Origin: Jeotgalicoccus marinus DSM 19772
GTDB lineage: Bacteria; Bacillota; Bacilli; Staphylococcales; Salinicoccaceae
Reading direction: 5' to 3'
Assembly (NCBI RefSeq): GCF_000425825.1
Contig: NZ_AUEE01000007.1
Span: 1-64,000, forward strand
Length of the DNA stretch: 64,000 nucleotides
Translations under genes and position numbers: made by a program
Part shown: positions 46,227 to 54,217 of the stretch, one piece after another
Position numbering within the stretch: the first letter of the stretch is position 1
Layout of the letters: every line of letters begins with the position of its first letter
Notes under the pieces: generated by a model
Told to the model about the DNA's origin: nothing
Database searches by the model: none
What the model saw: only the letters and a program-made list of their open reading frames with translations

Positions 46227-47259
46227 TTATATTGTTTGGCATTGTATTAAGAATGTTTAAAGCGTTACTTTCATCATTTTCATATGTTTCTTCAAATATA
46301 TGATTGTATACATCTAATGTAATGCGAATACTTTTGTGACCTAATCGTTTACTAATGTAATGTATAGACACGCCATGATTGTATAAGTAACTACAATGCG
46401 TATGCCTTAGCGAATTAATTGTGATTTCCCTTTCCATGCCAAAATACTCTCTTGTACGACCGAACATGTCATCCGCCGTTTTGTAGGCGATTTTCAGTAT
46501 ATATTCCTGCTGATATAACCCCATTGCTTCTATTTCCTTTTTGATATGAGCCATATCAGAGCTTGCAAGGGTAATCGTTCGAGGTGCTGCTTCAGTTTTT
46601 GTGCCGTTCAGAAAAAGTCTGTTATTTTCAAAGTCAAAGTATTCATACTTAAGTTTATTAATCTCAGAAAATCGTCCGCCAGTGACATGGCAAATAAATA
46701 ATAACAAAGCACTCTTTTCATGTTTGTTTCTAAAGTATTCCTTAGTATCTACGTACTGTTGTAAAGACATATATTTATATTCTTCTTTTTTTGGTGGTAC
46801 TGAACCCCAAATTTTCGCTCGGTATGTTGGGTTGCGTGGAATTAATCCATTGTATACTGCATCCTCTAAACACGCTTTGATTTGTTGATGTAATTTTAAA
46901 ACGCTATTCTTAGTTAGCCCTTCCGCATAGCGATTAATAAATGCTTGGTATTGGTCTTGGTCTAAATCTTTTAATCGCATATTCGGTGGAAAGTAATCTT
47001 TCATTTTCTTCAATGTACTGATAAATCGATCATATGATTTATCTGACACGATATTCAACTTGTATGTGTTTACCCAACGTTCATAGTATTCAAAGAGATT
47101 CTCATTAGAGCTAGCATCTACGCCGTGAGCCACATCACTAATAATTTTTTGAATACGTGCTTGTGCTTCTTTTTTAGTCGCAAAACCTTGCTTTCTATAG
47201 CGTTTACCTTGATAACTGAAGTTATATCCCCACTTACCATTAATCTTCTTAGGTTCCAT
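46222..47259 (-). CDS. int: Phage integrase, tyrosine recombinase
   Basis: Catalyses prophage insertion and excision. 345 aa with an AP2-like arm-binding N-terminus (WGYNFSYQGKRYRKQGF), a SAM-like core-binding domain, and catalytic residues Arg196 (GGRFSEI), Arg286 (NSLRHTH), His309 (GHKS) and Tyr319 (LDVYNH). The usual first His of box II is Asn283, a tolerated variant in related integrases. Followed on the minus strand by the tRNA-Ser attachment site. Confidence 0.95.
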   Translation of the reverse strand: MEPKKINGKWGYNFSYQGKRYRKQGFATKKEAQARIQKIISDVAHGVDASSNENLFEYYERWVNTYKLNIVSDKSYDRFISTLKKMKDYFPPNMRLKDLDQDQYQAFINRYAEGLTKNSVLKLHQQIKACLEDAVYNGLIPRNPTYRAKIWGSVPPKKEEYKYMSLQQYVDTKEYFRNKHEKSALLLFICHVTGGRFSEINKLKYEYFDFENNRLFLNGTKTEAAPRTITLASSDMAHIKKEIEAMGLYQQEYILKIAYKTADDMFGRTREYFGMEREITINSLRHTHCSYLYNHGVSIHYISKRLGHKSIRITLDVYNHIFEETYENDESNALNILNTMPNNIN

Positions 47260-47269
47260 TATATACCTC

Positions 47270-47719
47270 CTAAAATTGTATGCCTGACACTTTAGAATGA
47301 TTTACTAGCATATCTATCCTTTTAAGTGCAACGCCCTCACAAACGCCAAAATACGCCATTAAATCCGTTGCCTGATATAGTCTGTTTTTGGTGATTAGCT
47401 TTTCTGGCATCTGTAAGAGTAGACCAAACTTTTCGGCTTCTGCTTCCTGGTAATCATTGTATGCTCGTGGCATGTTGTGCTGTTGAGTCGCATGTAAAAA
47501 CATGTGTCCTGCTTCGTGACAGAATGCTTTGAACATCTCATGTCGTTTATCAAATTTGAGTCCGATAATATCTACACCAGACTTCTGTACATAAAAGTTG
47601 GATTGGTGATTGTACAGTATGTGTACATCAAACATGTACGCTAGGTGTTCTATATTTAAATCAGTCACATCTAAAATGGATAAATCCACGATGTCATTAA
47701 CTTTCTTTTCGATTCTCAT
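47270..47719 (-). CDS. ImmA/IrrE-family metallopeptidase
   Basis: A 149-aa zinc peptidase with HEAGH at 68-72 and a downstream Glu in EAEAEKFG. In ICEBs1 and related phages ImmA cleaves a CI/ImmR-type repressor to trigger induction. Here it lies in the lysogeny module between int and a lipoprotein gene. Its promoter region holds a LexA-like box, so the enzyme may be made on DNA damage. Target (the short CI at 49090) is inference. Confidence 0.88.
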   Translation of the reverse strand: MRIEKKVNDIVDLSILDVTDLNIEHLAYMFDVHILYNHQSNFYVQKSGVDIIGLKFDKRHEMFKAFCHEAGHMFLHATQQHNMPRAYNDYQEAEAEKFGLLLQMPEKLITKNRLYQATDLMAYFGVCEGVALKRIDMLVNHSKVSGIQF

Positions 47720-47738
47720 GCAAAAACCCCTTTATTTT

Positions 47739-47752
47739 AGAACGTATGTTCG
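47739..47752 (-). promoter_or_regulatory. LexA (SOS) box upstream of immA-like gene
   Basis: On the minus strand CGAACATACGTTCT matches the Bacillus consensus CGAACRNRYGTTYC at 13 of 14 positions. It ends 20 nt before the ATG and is followed by a TAAAAT box. Confidence 0.65.
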
Positions 47753-47762
47753 GTTTAAAGTT

Positions 47763-47799
47763 TAAAAAATTACTGACCACTGTATAACCAATGGTCAGT
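47763..47799 (-). terminator. Terminator of prophage lipoprotein gene
   Basis: On the minus strand, stem ACTGACCA/TGGTCAGT followed by AATTTTTT. It separates the lipoprotein transcript from immA-int. Confidence 0.8.
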
Positions 47800-47814
47800 T
47801 GGTTGAAAATATTA

Positions 47815-48468
47815 TTAAAATTCGATTCTTACTTGTGTTTCATCTGATACACGATCATAAGTTTCTCCATCAAGCATTGCTGGAATATTAATGTCTACCC
47901 ATTCAATGTCGTCTCCAGCGCCTTCTTCCATAAGGTATGGAACTGAGCCTGTGTACTCGACAGCACCTAACATAGAGCCTGTAATATTTTCTGCTAATAA
48001 CATTTCAGGGTCGATTTGTTGTCCTGTAGAAGTAACTGCTACAGCCTGGTCAATGAAGAAGTCACGTGGTGCATCTGTTGTATTTTCTACTGTATACTCA
48101 ATTACTAAGTTATCAACCATGTCTCCTGCTTCATATCCGTCTAGGAATATAGCTAAATCTTCAGTGACTTCAATACGATTAATTTGAGCTTTATTAACAG
48201 TTAGATTTACGTTCTCGATTTCAGTTGTTTCTCCAACTTCAACCTCTTTAATAGTTTCTGATTCACCTGAAGCTGATTCTACATCTTCTTCAACTTCCTC
48301 AGTTTCTTCTTCTGTTTCTACTGCGGAAGTATCTTCTGCTTCTTCTGCTGCAGTTTCTGTAGATTCTGTATTACTTTCTTCTGTTGATGTATCTTCTTCT
48401 GTTTCACCGCCGCACGCAGCGAGTAAAAGTGATGTTGATAAAACACTACCTAATAATAATTTCTTCAT
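47815..48468 (-). CDS. Prophage-encoded lipoprotein, DUF4352-like
   Basis: A 217-aa precursor with signal peptide and lipobox LAAC (Cys19), then about 70 residues of Glu/Ser/Thr linker and a C-terminal beta domain (VEVGETTEIENVNLTVNK, VIEYTVENTTDAPRDFF) of DUF4352/immunoglobulin-like type. It is expressed from the lysogeny side with its own terminator. Comparable prophage lipoproteins in Gram-positive phages block superinfection at the surface; that role here is inference. Confidence 0.82.
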   Translation of the reverse strand: MKKLLLGSVLSTSLLLAACGGETEEDTSTEESNTESTETAAEEAEDTSAVETEEETEEVEEDVESASGESETIKEVEVGETTEIENVNLTVNKAQINRIEVTEDLAIFLDGYEAGDMVDNLVIEYTVENTTDAPRDFFIDQAVAVTSTGQQIDPEMLLAENITGSMLGAVEYTGSVPYLMEEGAGDDIEWVDINIPAMLDGETYDRVSDETQVRIEF

Positions 48469-48547
48469 AATATCCTCCTGTTATACAAATATATGTAAAC
48501 TTACTCTATAAATAATAGGGCAACGCCCTGATTATCCTTTTTTTAAT

Positions 48548-49081
48548 TTATAGCATTTTTATATTTTGAATGTGTTTCCTGATTTGTTTTACTGTTTTCC
48601 CAGTACTCTTAAATGTAAGCTTTCTAGCTCCAATATAGACTGTAAGAATGTTTAACTTATCTTCAACAGCAGTAACTTTGTTAATTGGTATAACTTCTAT
48701 TATCATTTTCTTGCCTAAAGATATAAAATGGATGTTCTCACTATCTATTATAAATAAACCATTACCTATAGGTGTCCATGTTGTAAGCATCGTTAGTTCG
48801 TATTTAACTTGAGTTAATATATCGAGGAACATCACAGGTTTATTTGGACTAGAATATTTATTGATGTAATGATCGAATTCAGCTGTATTGATATATTTCT
48901 TGTTAGATGACTTATGGATAAGTATGTCTTTATGAAGATGGTAATTTTTCGCCACTTGATTATTGCTATTTTGATTTTCAACGAATCTATCTAGTGACTC
49001 CAAGTCATTTATAGGTTCATACTTCTCTTTATTGTTGGTATAAGAAGTAGTATTTCCTAGAACAAACTTTTTCCAATCCAC
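48548..49081 (-). CDS. PH-domain-like (YokE-type) prophage protein
   Basis: A 177-aa soluble protein. The C-terminal about 100 residues alternate short strands (GNGLFIIDSENIHFISLG, VYIGARKLTFKSTGKTV) and end in a helix, like bacterial PH domains of the YokE family. It starts 8 nt after the cI stop, so it is coexpressed with the repressor in the lysogen. Possible immunity or defence role; function unknown. Confidence 0.65.
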   Translation of the reverse strand: MDWKKFVLGNTTSYTNNKEKYEPINDLESLDRFVENQNSNNQVAKNYHLHKDILIHKSSNKKYINTAEFDHYINKYSSPNKPVMFLDILTQVKYELTMLTTWTPIGNGLFIIDSENIHFISLGKKMIIEVIPINKVTAVEDKLNILTVYIGARKLTFKSTGKTVKQIRKHIQNIKML

Positions 49082-49089
49082 ATAAACAC

Positions 49090-49440
49090 CTACTTATCTT
49101 TATTCTTCTGTTTATAAGCTAGGAACTCTATTTTTTCATTGATTTCTTTTATTAATTCCTGCTTAACTTCTTCAGGCAAAGCATCAAATGCTTCTTTATC
49201 CTCAAACATGAAGGCATCGAAGTCGTCAGATGGTTCTTTAGAAGTTCTACCATTTAGTTCATCGAGTGAAATGTTAAAGATGTCCGCTATTTTAATTTGT
49301 GTATCATTATCTGGCGTTCTAACTCCACTTTCGTACCTAGATAGAACAACATTTGATACCCCTATCTTTTCAGCGAACTCTTTTTGAGTGTAACCGTTGA
49401 TAGTTCTATAATGTTTAATCTTTTTAGCTATCTCACTCAT
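49090..49440 (-). CDS. CI-like repressor, XRE family, no peptidase domain
   Basis: A 116-aa protein with an N-terminal HTH (GYTQKEFAEKIGVSNVVLSRYE) and a short acidic C-terminal region (DDFDAFMFEDKEAF, then a helix). The LexA-type S24 autopeptidase domain is absent, so RecA-stimulated self-cleavage is not possible. Divergent from cro across an operator array. It probably maintains lysogeny. Confidence 0.85.
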   Translation of the reverse strand: MSEIAKKIKHYRTINGYTQKEFAEKIGVSNVVLSRYESGVRTPDNDTQIKIADIFNISLDELNGRTSKEPSDDFDAFMFEDKEAFDALPEEVKQELIKEINEKIEFLAYKQKNKDK

Positions 49441-49463
49441 AACATCACTCCTTTAACTGTATG

Positions 49464-49478
49464 TTACCATATTGGCAA
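49464..49478. promoter_or_regulatory. Operator O3 (TTACC-N5-GGCAA)
   Basis: TTACC ATATT GGCAA, one mismatch from the consensus, close to the cI start side. Confidence 0.7.
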
Positions 49479-49489
49479 TAATAAAATAA

Positions 49490-49504
49490 TTTCCTTTTTG
49501 GTAA
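49490..49504. promoter_or_regulatory. Operator O4 (TTTCC-N5-GGTAA)
   Basis: TTTCC TTTTT GGTAA, one mismatch. It overlaps a TTTACC -35-like box of the cI promoter on the minus strand. Confidence 0.65.
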
Positions 49505-49513
49505 ATAAAACTA

Positions 49514-49542
49514 TTGACTTACCTTTATGGTAATGTAATAAT
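49514..49542 (+). promoter_or_regulatory. Early lytic promoter with operator O1
   Basis: TTGACT at 49514-49519 and TAATAA/AATAAT at 49536-49542. The perfect operator TTACC TTTAT GGTAA (49519-49533) fills the spacer, so bound repressor would block RNA polymerase. Confidence 0.75.
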
Positions 49543-49546
49543 AGAG

Positions 49547-49561
49547 TTACCGAAAAGGTAA
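49547..49561. promoter_or_regulatory. Operator O2 (TTACC GAAAA GGTAA)
   Basis: Perfect 5-5-5 palindrome directly before the cro SD. Confidence 0.78.
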
Positions 49562-49575
49562 TGGAGGTGAAAACA

Positions 49576-49803
49576 ATGCCAGGGGAACAAATAGATATTG
49601 CTCGTATCAAAGAAGCACGACTAGAAAAAGATTTGAGCATACTAGAACTCTCACAGAAGCTTGGTTATAAGAGCTATGTTGCGTATTATCGTAAAGAAGA
49701 AGGTTTAAGGAAGTTCAGCACCAATGATGTTTTGGCTCTGTCTAAAATATTAGATTTAGAACTGGATGAAATTTTTTTGGATAATAAGTTACCGAAAAGG
49801 TAA
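49576..49803 (+). CDS. Cro-like XRE regulator
   Basis: A 75-aa HTH protein (LEKDLSILELSQKLGYKSYV). ATG at 49576 follows GGAGGTG; an earlier in-frame ATG overlaps that SD. First gene of the early lytic operon. Its last codons (Leu-Pro-Lys-Arg-stop) are spelled by a full operator sequence. Confidence 0.8.
   Translation: MPGEQIDIARIKEARLEKDLSILELSQKLGYKSYVAYYRKEEGLRKFSTNDVLALSKILDLELDEIFLDNKLPKR
49789..49803. promoter_or_regulatory. Operator O5 inside the cro 3' end
   Basis: TTACC GAAAA GGTAA, identical to O2 over all 15 positions, 242 nt downstream of O2 and just before the antirepressor SD. Confidence 0.75.
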
Positions 49804-49818
49804 TCGAGGAGGAGTAAC

Positions 49819-50553
49819 ATGAATCAATTACAAGTTTTCAATTTTGAAGAAAACAACGTTAGAACAATTTCACATGAACATGAGCCAATGTTTTTAGGGA
49901 GCGATGTTGCAAAAGTATTAGGTTACTCAAATCCTACAAAAGCTATAAGAGATCATGTTGAAAATGAAGATAAGCTGACCGAACGTATCGTTCTATCAGG
50001 TCAAAATCGAGAGGCAATTTTTATAAATGAATCAGGTCTATACAGTTTAATCTTTTCAAGCAAATTAGAATCTGCAAAACGTTTTAAAAAGTGGGTAACT
50101 TCTGAAGTTTTACCACAAATCAGAAAGACAGGGAAGTATGAAGAGCCTAAGAGTCCAATGGAAATGTTAGAACTTCAATTTAAAGCGTTGAAAGAAACAT
50201 CCGAAAGAGTAGACACCGTTGAAAAGGATGTCACTTATTTAAAAGAAGAAGTAAAGCTTGAAGCAGGAGAGTATTCGTACATCTCAAGACAAGTGAATAG
50301 AACGGTTGCTAATACTATTAATGCTTTTGCACTGGCGAACACTAAAGAAGTTAGATCAGCACTGTATAAAGATATTAATCATGGTGTTAATGATGTAGCT
50401 GGTATCAAGACTAGAACACAGTTAAGACAAAAGCACTTCAATATTGTTATCGACTTTATCAATCAGTGGACACCGTCAACAGCAACGTTAATGAAAACAA
50501 GACAAATAACTCTAGAGTTAGCTGAATCCGAAGAGGAACGGACAGCTGAATAG
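49819..50553 (+). CDS. Phage antirepressor (BRO-N / ORF6C)
   Basis: A 244-aa protein. The N-terminal BRO domain (VFNFEENNVRTISHEHEPMF, SDVAKVLGYSNPTKAIRDHV) and the C-terminal ORF6C-type domain (ANTKEVRSALYKDINHGVND) are the common staphylococcal phage antirepressor layout. Probably counters CI during induction. Strong SD GGAGGAG after O5. Confidence 0.88.
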   Translation: MNQLQVFNFEENNVRTISHEHEPMFLGSDVAKVLGYSNPTKAIRDHVENEDKLTERIVLSGQNREAIFINESGLYSLIFSSKLESAKRFKKWVTSEVLPQIRKTGKYEEPKSPMEMLELQFKALKETSERVDTVEKDVTYLKEEVKLEAGEYSYISRQVNRTVANTINAFALANTKEVRSALYKDINHGVNDVAGIKTRTQLRQKHFNIVIDFINQWTPSTATLMKTRQITLELAESEEERTAE

Positions 50554-50558
50554 AAGGC

Positions 50559-50588
50559 GGTAAGGACTAGCGACCAACTAGCCTTACC
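50559..50588 (+). repeat. Strong hairpin after antirepressor gene
   Basis: GGTAAGG-A-CTAG pairs with CTAGCCTTACC around a 7-nt loop. No T run follows. It may be an RNA processing or attenuation element before the next gene. Confidence 0.5.
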
Positions 50589-50690
50589 AATGAGTTATCA
50601 GTTATGCGACTAACTTAATTAACTCTGAACTTAGTATAACGACTAATCAAATCAACAATCAATCATAAATAAATGACTGGAGGACAATTC

Positions 50691-51194
50691 ATGGCGAATG
50701 TAATTGCAAGTTATAGAAAACGAAACAACCTAACTCAACAAGATGTAGCGAATGAGCTTCACGTAGATAAATCATATATCAGCAGAGTAGAAAGCGGACA
50801 GAAACCACTGACACAGATGATGTACAGTGCAGCACTGAATAACACTAGAGATGCACAGATGCTCAATGATGTGGCTTACGAGATGACAGAGGGCTATGCA
50901 CAACCCACCGCATCAGACAGAGTATACGACGGTCACAGACTAGCTTTTGTATACCGCATCGAACGTGAGATAGAGGAGTTTATGAGTGTACTCAAGGCAA
51001 ATCGTTTAGACAAGCACCCTGAACATACAACTGATCAGGAACTCGAAGGACTCAAGATCATGATAGCTGAATTACAAGATGTGCTGTTTGAAGGTACAAG
51101 CTTTGTAAATTGCTTAATCAATGATTACGGACTCACACCGCAACAACTCAACGCGAATAGAGATGCACGTCTGAAGATGCAAAGGAGGATATAA
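50691..51194 (+). CDS. Phage XRE-family protein
   Basis: A 167-aa protein with an N-terminal HTH (RNNLTQQDVANELHVDKSYI) and a helical C-terminus typical of a staphylococcal-phage early regulator. ATG at 50691 follows GGAGG. Overlaps no neighbour; 2 nt before the next gene. Role in early control is inferred from position. Confidence 0.75.
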   Translation: MANVIASYRKRNNLTQQDVANELHVDKSYISRVESGQKPLTQMMYSAALNNTRDAQMLNDVAYEMTEGYAQPTASDRVYDGHRLAFVYRIEREIEEFMSVLKANRLDKHPEHTTDQELEGLKIMIAELQDVLFEGTSFVNCLINDYGLTPQQLNANRDARLKMQRRI

Positions 51195-51196
51195 AC

Positions 51197-51469
51197 ATGG
51201 CGATAACAGTAGTTGAAGTCGATGAACTTAAACCGATGATTTCAGAGATTGTGCAGTCTATCGTTAGCCAAAAACAAGATGAACGACTATTCATTACACC
51301 AAAGGAATTTGCTGAAGAAATCGGCATAACTTATCAATATTTCAAAGACCATATTCTTTATGAAGAAAAATTCCAAAAAGCAGTGATTCAGAAAGACAGA
51401 AAAATCTATATCAAACGAGAACTCGGCAGGCAGTTAGCGGTAGATATTCTCGATGAATACAGGAGGTAA
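51197..51469 (+). CDS. Small DNA-binding phage protein (DUF771-like / excisionase-like)
   Basis: A 90-aa protein. The middle (ITPKEFAEEIGITYQYFKDH) looks like a winged-helix of MerR/excisionase type, and the C-terminus KRELGRQLAVDILDEYRR is helical. Resembles DUF771 proteins of staphylococcal phages. Candidate directionality factor for the integrase, but this is inference. Confidence 0.6.
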   Translation: MAITVVEVDELKPMISEIVQSIVSQKQDERLFITPKEFAEEIGITYQYFKDHILYEEKFQKAVIQKDRKIYIKRELGRQLAVDILDEYRR

Positions 51470-51473
51470 TGAG

Positions 51474-51611
51474 ATGAAGAAAGAATTGATTTATTCACTG
51501 ATTCTAGCAGTCGTATTTGTAGGTGCAATGTTAATCAAAACGCATTTTGTAGACCCTGTAGCAGATGAAGCTTACGCAGAGATATATGGCACAGAGGAAG
51601 TGGGATTCTAA
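51474..51611 (+). CDS. 45-aa phage membrane protein
   Basis: ATG at 51474 after AGGAGG. One TM helix (YSLILAVVFVGAMLI) and an acidic tail ending EVGF. The stop overlaps the next start as TAATG, so translation is coupled. Confidence 0.65.
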   Translation: MKKELIYSLILAVVFVGAMLIKTHFVDPVADEAYAEIYGTEEVGF

Positions 51612-51853
51612 TGTTTGCAACTAATCAATTTTTAGCCGAAGAAAATGGCAATTTGAACGTTGAGTTGGAAAATTCTCAAGAAGAAATCAGTAGTCTAAGC
51701 GACGAGTTACATGAAGTTGAACGTGATTTTGAAGATGTGCAAGACAAGGTCAAACACGCACAGAAGAAACTATTAAAACTACATGCACAAGGGGATGTGT
51801 CTAATCGAGCATATCTAGTGTTGAAGAAGGTGCTAGACGATGCAGAGTACTAA
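51611..51853 (+). CDS. Coiled-coil phage protein
   Basis: An 80-aa protein; residues 10-60 show heptad-like leucines and alternating charges (NLNVELENSQEEISSLSDEL). Coupled to the previous gene by TAATG. Function unknown. Confidence 0.65.
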   Translation: MFATNQFLAEENGNLNVELENSQEEISSLSDELHEVERDFEDVQDKVKHAQKKLLKLHAQGDVSNRAYLVLKKVLDDAEY

Positions 51854-51986
51854 AGTAACAATCGAAGAATTAGAGAATGAAGTGCCTAAGTGCATGAAAA
51901 AACGACCAGTTGGCAGACCAGTCGTTAAGAAAAAATACTATAACAATATTTTAACACAGGAAGTGAAATCATGGCAGAACTCTTAA
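51840..51986 (+). CDS. Overlapping 48-aa basic phage ORF
   Basis: ATG at 51840 with GAAGGTG upstream. It overlaps the previous gene by 14 nt and the exonuclease gene by 16 nt. Product has an acidic start and a basic middle (KKRPVGRPVVKKKYY) with an AT-hook-like GRP. Real translation is plausible from the tight packing but unproven. Confidence 0.5.
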   Translation: MQSTKVTIEELENEVPKCMKKRPVGRPVVKKKYYNNILTQEVKSWQNS

Positions 51987-52918
51987 ATGTAAAAGACTTA
52001 ACGCATGAAGAATGGCTTAGAGAACGTAACACGGGCATTGGTGGTTCAGATGCTGGAACGATTCTTGGAGTAAACAAATGGAAGTCAAAAGCTCAGTTAT
52101 TCCTTGAAAAGACCAATCCTGAACTTAGACAAGATATCGATAACGATTATATCCACTTCGGGAACATTCTTGAAGATGTAGTCGCTAAAGAATTTGAAAG
52201 GCGTACTGGTAAAAAGGTTAGACGAGATAACCGTATGCTAAGACATCCTAAACACGATTTTATGTTAGCGAATTTAGACAGAGTAGTCGTTGGAGAAAAA
52301 GCATTACTCGAATGCAAAACCACTTCCCAATACAACAAAGAACTGTGGGAAGGCGATGATGTGCCTGCACAGTACTTATGCCAGGTACAACATTATCTAG
52401 CTGTCACAGGCTATGAGAAAGCCTATATAGCAGTGCTAATCGGTGGAAATAACTTTGTTTGGAAAGAAATCGAACGTGATGACGAACTGATCAACATCAT
52501 TATTGAAGCCGAATATGACTTCTGGAATAACAATGTATTAGCGAATGTAATACCTGAAATAGACGGTAGTGGCGCAATGACGAGTTTCATTAATCATATG
52601 TATTCAGATATAGATGATGAACAAGTTGAGCTTACAGAAGATGCAGATACGTTAATCCGTGCGATTGAATCATGCAAGTCATCAATTAAAGAAACGAAAG
52701 AGCTTCAATCTAAGTATGAAAACCAACTGAAAGACACTTTGAAACACAGTACTAAAGGCGCTTCACAGAATTACATCGTGACTTGGAAACCGCAGACTAG
52801 AAGAACACTTGACAAGAAAGCACTCGAAGAAGAATACGGCAAAGACACCCTAGAAAAATACACAAAAGAAACTGAATCAAGAATTTTAAGAATCAAACAA
52901 ATCAAGGAGGAAAAATAA
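51971..52918 (+). CDS. YqaJ-type phage exonuclease
   Basis: A 315-aa alkaline exonuclease of the lambda Exo/YqaJ family. Active-site blocks are TGIGGSDAGTILGVNKW, the Asp in MLANLDRVV and ECKTTS. Works with RecT directly downstream for double-strand-break annealing recombination of phage DNA. Confidence 0.92.
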   Translation: MAELLNVKDLTHEEWLRERNTGIGGSDAGTILGVNKWKSKAQLFLEKTNPELRQDIDNDYIHFGNILEDVVAKEFERRTGKKVRRDNRMLRHPKHDFMLANLDRVVVGEKALLECKTTSQYNKELWEGDDVPAQYLCQVQHYLAVTGYEKAYIAVLIGGNNFVWKEIERDDELINIIIEAEYDFWNNNVLANVIPEIDGSGAMTSFINHMYSDIDDEQVELTEDADTLIRAIESCKSSIKETKELQSKYENQLKDTLKHSTKGASQNYIVTWKPQTRRTLDKKALEEEYGKDTLEKYTKETESRILRIKQIKEEK

Positions 52919-52920
52919 TC

Positions 52921-53748
52921 ATGGCAACAAATGAATCTTTAAAAAATCAGGTAGCAACTCAAAAACAGAACGAAGTAGCGAATAACAACAAACCAAAAAC
53001 AATCGGTGACTATATCGACCAAATGGCACCAGCAATGGCGCAAGCATTACCACAACACATGAGTATTGAACGTATGACAAGAATGGCAACAACGGTTATT
53101 AGAACGACACCGCAGCTAAAAGAAGCTGATGTATCGAGCCTACTTGGCGCAGTGATGCAATCTGCACAGTTAGGACTAGAACCAGGACCAATGGGGCACT
53201 GCTATTTCTTGCCATTCAGAAACAATAAGAAGGGCACGACAGACGTTACGTTTATCATCGGCTACCGAGGAATGATTGATTTAGCGAGACGATCCGGTCA
53301 TATCCAATCTATTTATGCTCATGCAGTTTATGAAAATGATGAATTCGAGTATCAACTTGGCTTACACAGCGATTTAAAACATGTGCCTGCTGAATCTGAT
53401 AGAGGACAATTCAAAGGTGCTTATGCAGTCGCTCACTTTAAAGATGGTGGTTATCAATTTGAATATATGCCTAAGTCAGAAATTGAAAAACGTAGAGCAA
53501 GAAGTAAAGCAGGTAACAGTAAGTATTCTCCGTGGGCGACTGATTACGAAGAAATGGCTAAGAAAACAGTCATTCGTTACATGTGGAAATACCTACCTGT
53601 ATCCGTCGAGATGCAGCAAGCAGTATCACACGACGAAGGAGTAGGTAAGAATATCAAAGACATCACACCTGATGACGATAGCTATGTAGATATGCCTGAA
53701 ATCGTAGCGGATTACCCACAAGAAGAAGGTGCAACAGATGCTCAATAG
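52921..53748 (+). CDS. recT: RecT single-strand annealing protein
   Basis: A 275-aa RecT/Redbeta-family recombinase ([66 protein letters not shown]). Starts 2 nt after the exonuclease; its 3' end overlaps ssb by 11 nt. Confidence 0.95.
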   Translation: MATNESLKNQVATQKQNEVANNNKPKTIGDYIDQMAPAMAQALPQHMSIERMTRMATTVIRTTPQLKEADVSSLLGAVMQSAQLGLEPGPMGHCYFLPFRNNKKGTTDVTFIIGYRGMIDLARRSGHIQSIYAHAVYENDEFEYQLGLHSDLKHVPAESDRGQFKGAYAVAHFKDGGYQFEYMPKSEIEKRRARSKAGNSKYSPWATDYEEMAKKTVIRYMWKYLPVSVEMQQAVSHDEGVGKNIKDITPDDDSYVDMPEIVADYPQEEGATDAQ

Positions 53749-54202
53749 AGTTGTATTAGTAGGCAGATTGACTAAAGACCCTGAATTAAGGGTCAGTCAA
53801 TCAGATATAGCAGTTGCAAACTTCAATTTGGCAGTAAATAGACGATTCTCAGATCAGAATGGTGAGCGTGGTGCAGATTTTATCAATATCGTTTGCTTTA
53901 GAAAGCAAGCAGAGAACGTGAATCAATATTTATCGAAAGGTAGTCAATGCGCAGTAGATGGCAGAATACAAACTCGTAATTACGAGAATAAAGACGGACA
54001 AAGAGTATATGTAACTGAAGTAGTTGCTGAATCGGTGCAATTCCTGGACTCAAAGAGTGAGAATTCAAAACCGAATAATAATCAACAAAACTATAGCAAT
54101 CAAGCAAGGCAGACTACAGGTAGCAAACCATCTTATGAAGATAATCCGTTCCAGAATAATCAAGGACCAGTAAATGTACAGGATGATGATTTGCCATTTT
54201 AA
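53738..54202 (+). CDS. ssb: Single-stranded DNA-binding protein
   Basis: A 154-aa protein with an OB fold ([30 protein letters not shown]), an Asn/Gln-rich linker and the conserved acidic tip DDDLPF that recruits host partners. ATG at 53738 gives the standard SSB start and overlaps recT. Confidence 0.95.
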   Translation: MLNRVVLVGRLTKDPELRVSQSDIAVANFNLAVNRRFSDQNGERGADFINIVCFRKQAENVNQYLSKGSQCAVDGRIQTRNYENKDGQRVYVTEVVAESVQFLDSKSENSKPNNNQQNYSNQARQTTGSKPSYEDNPFQNNQGPVNVQDDDLPF

Positions 54203-54217
54203 GAAAGGATGAAAGTA

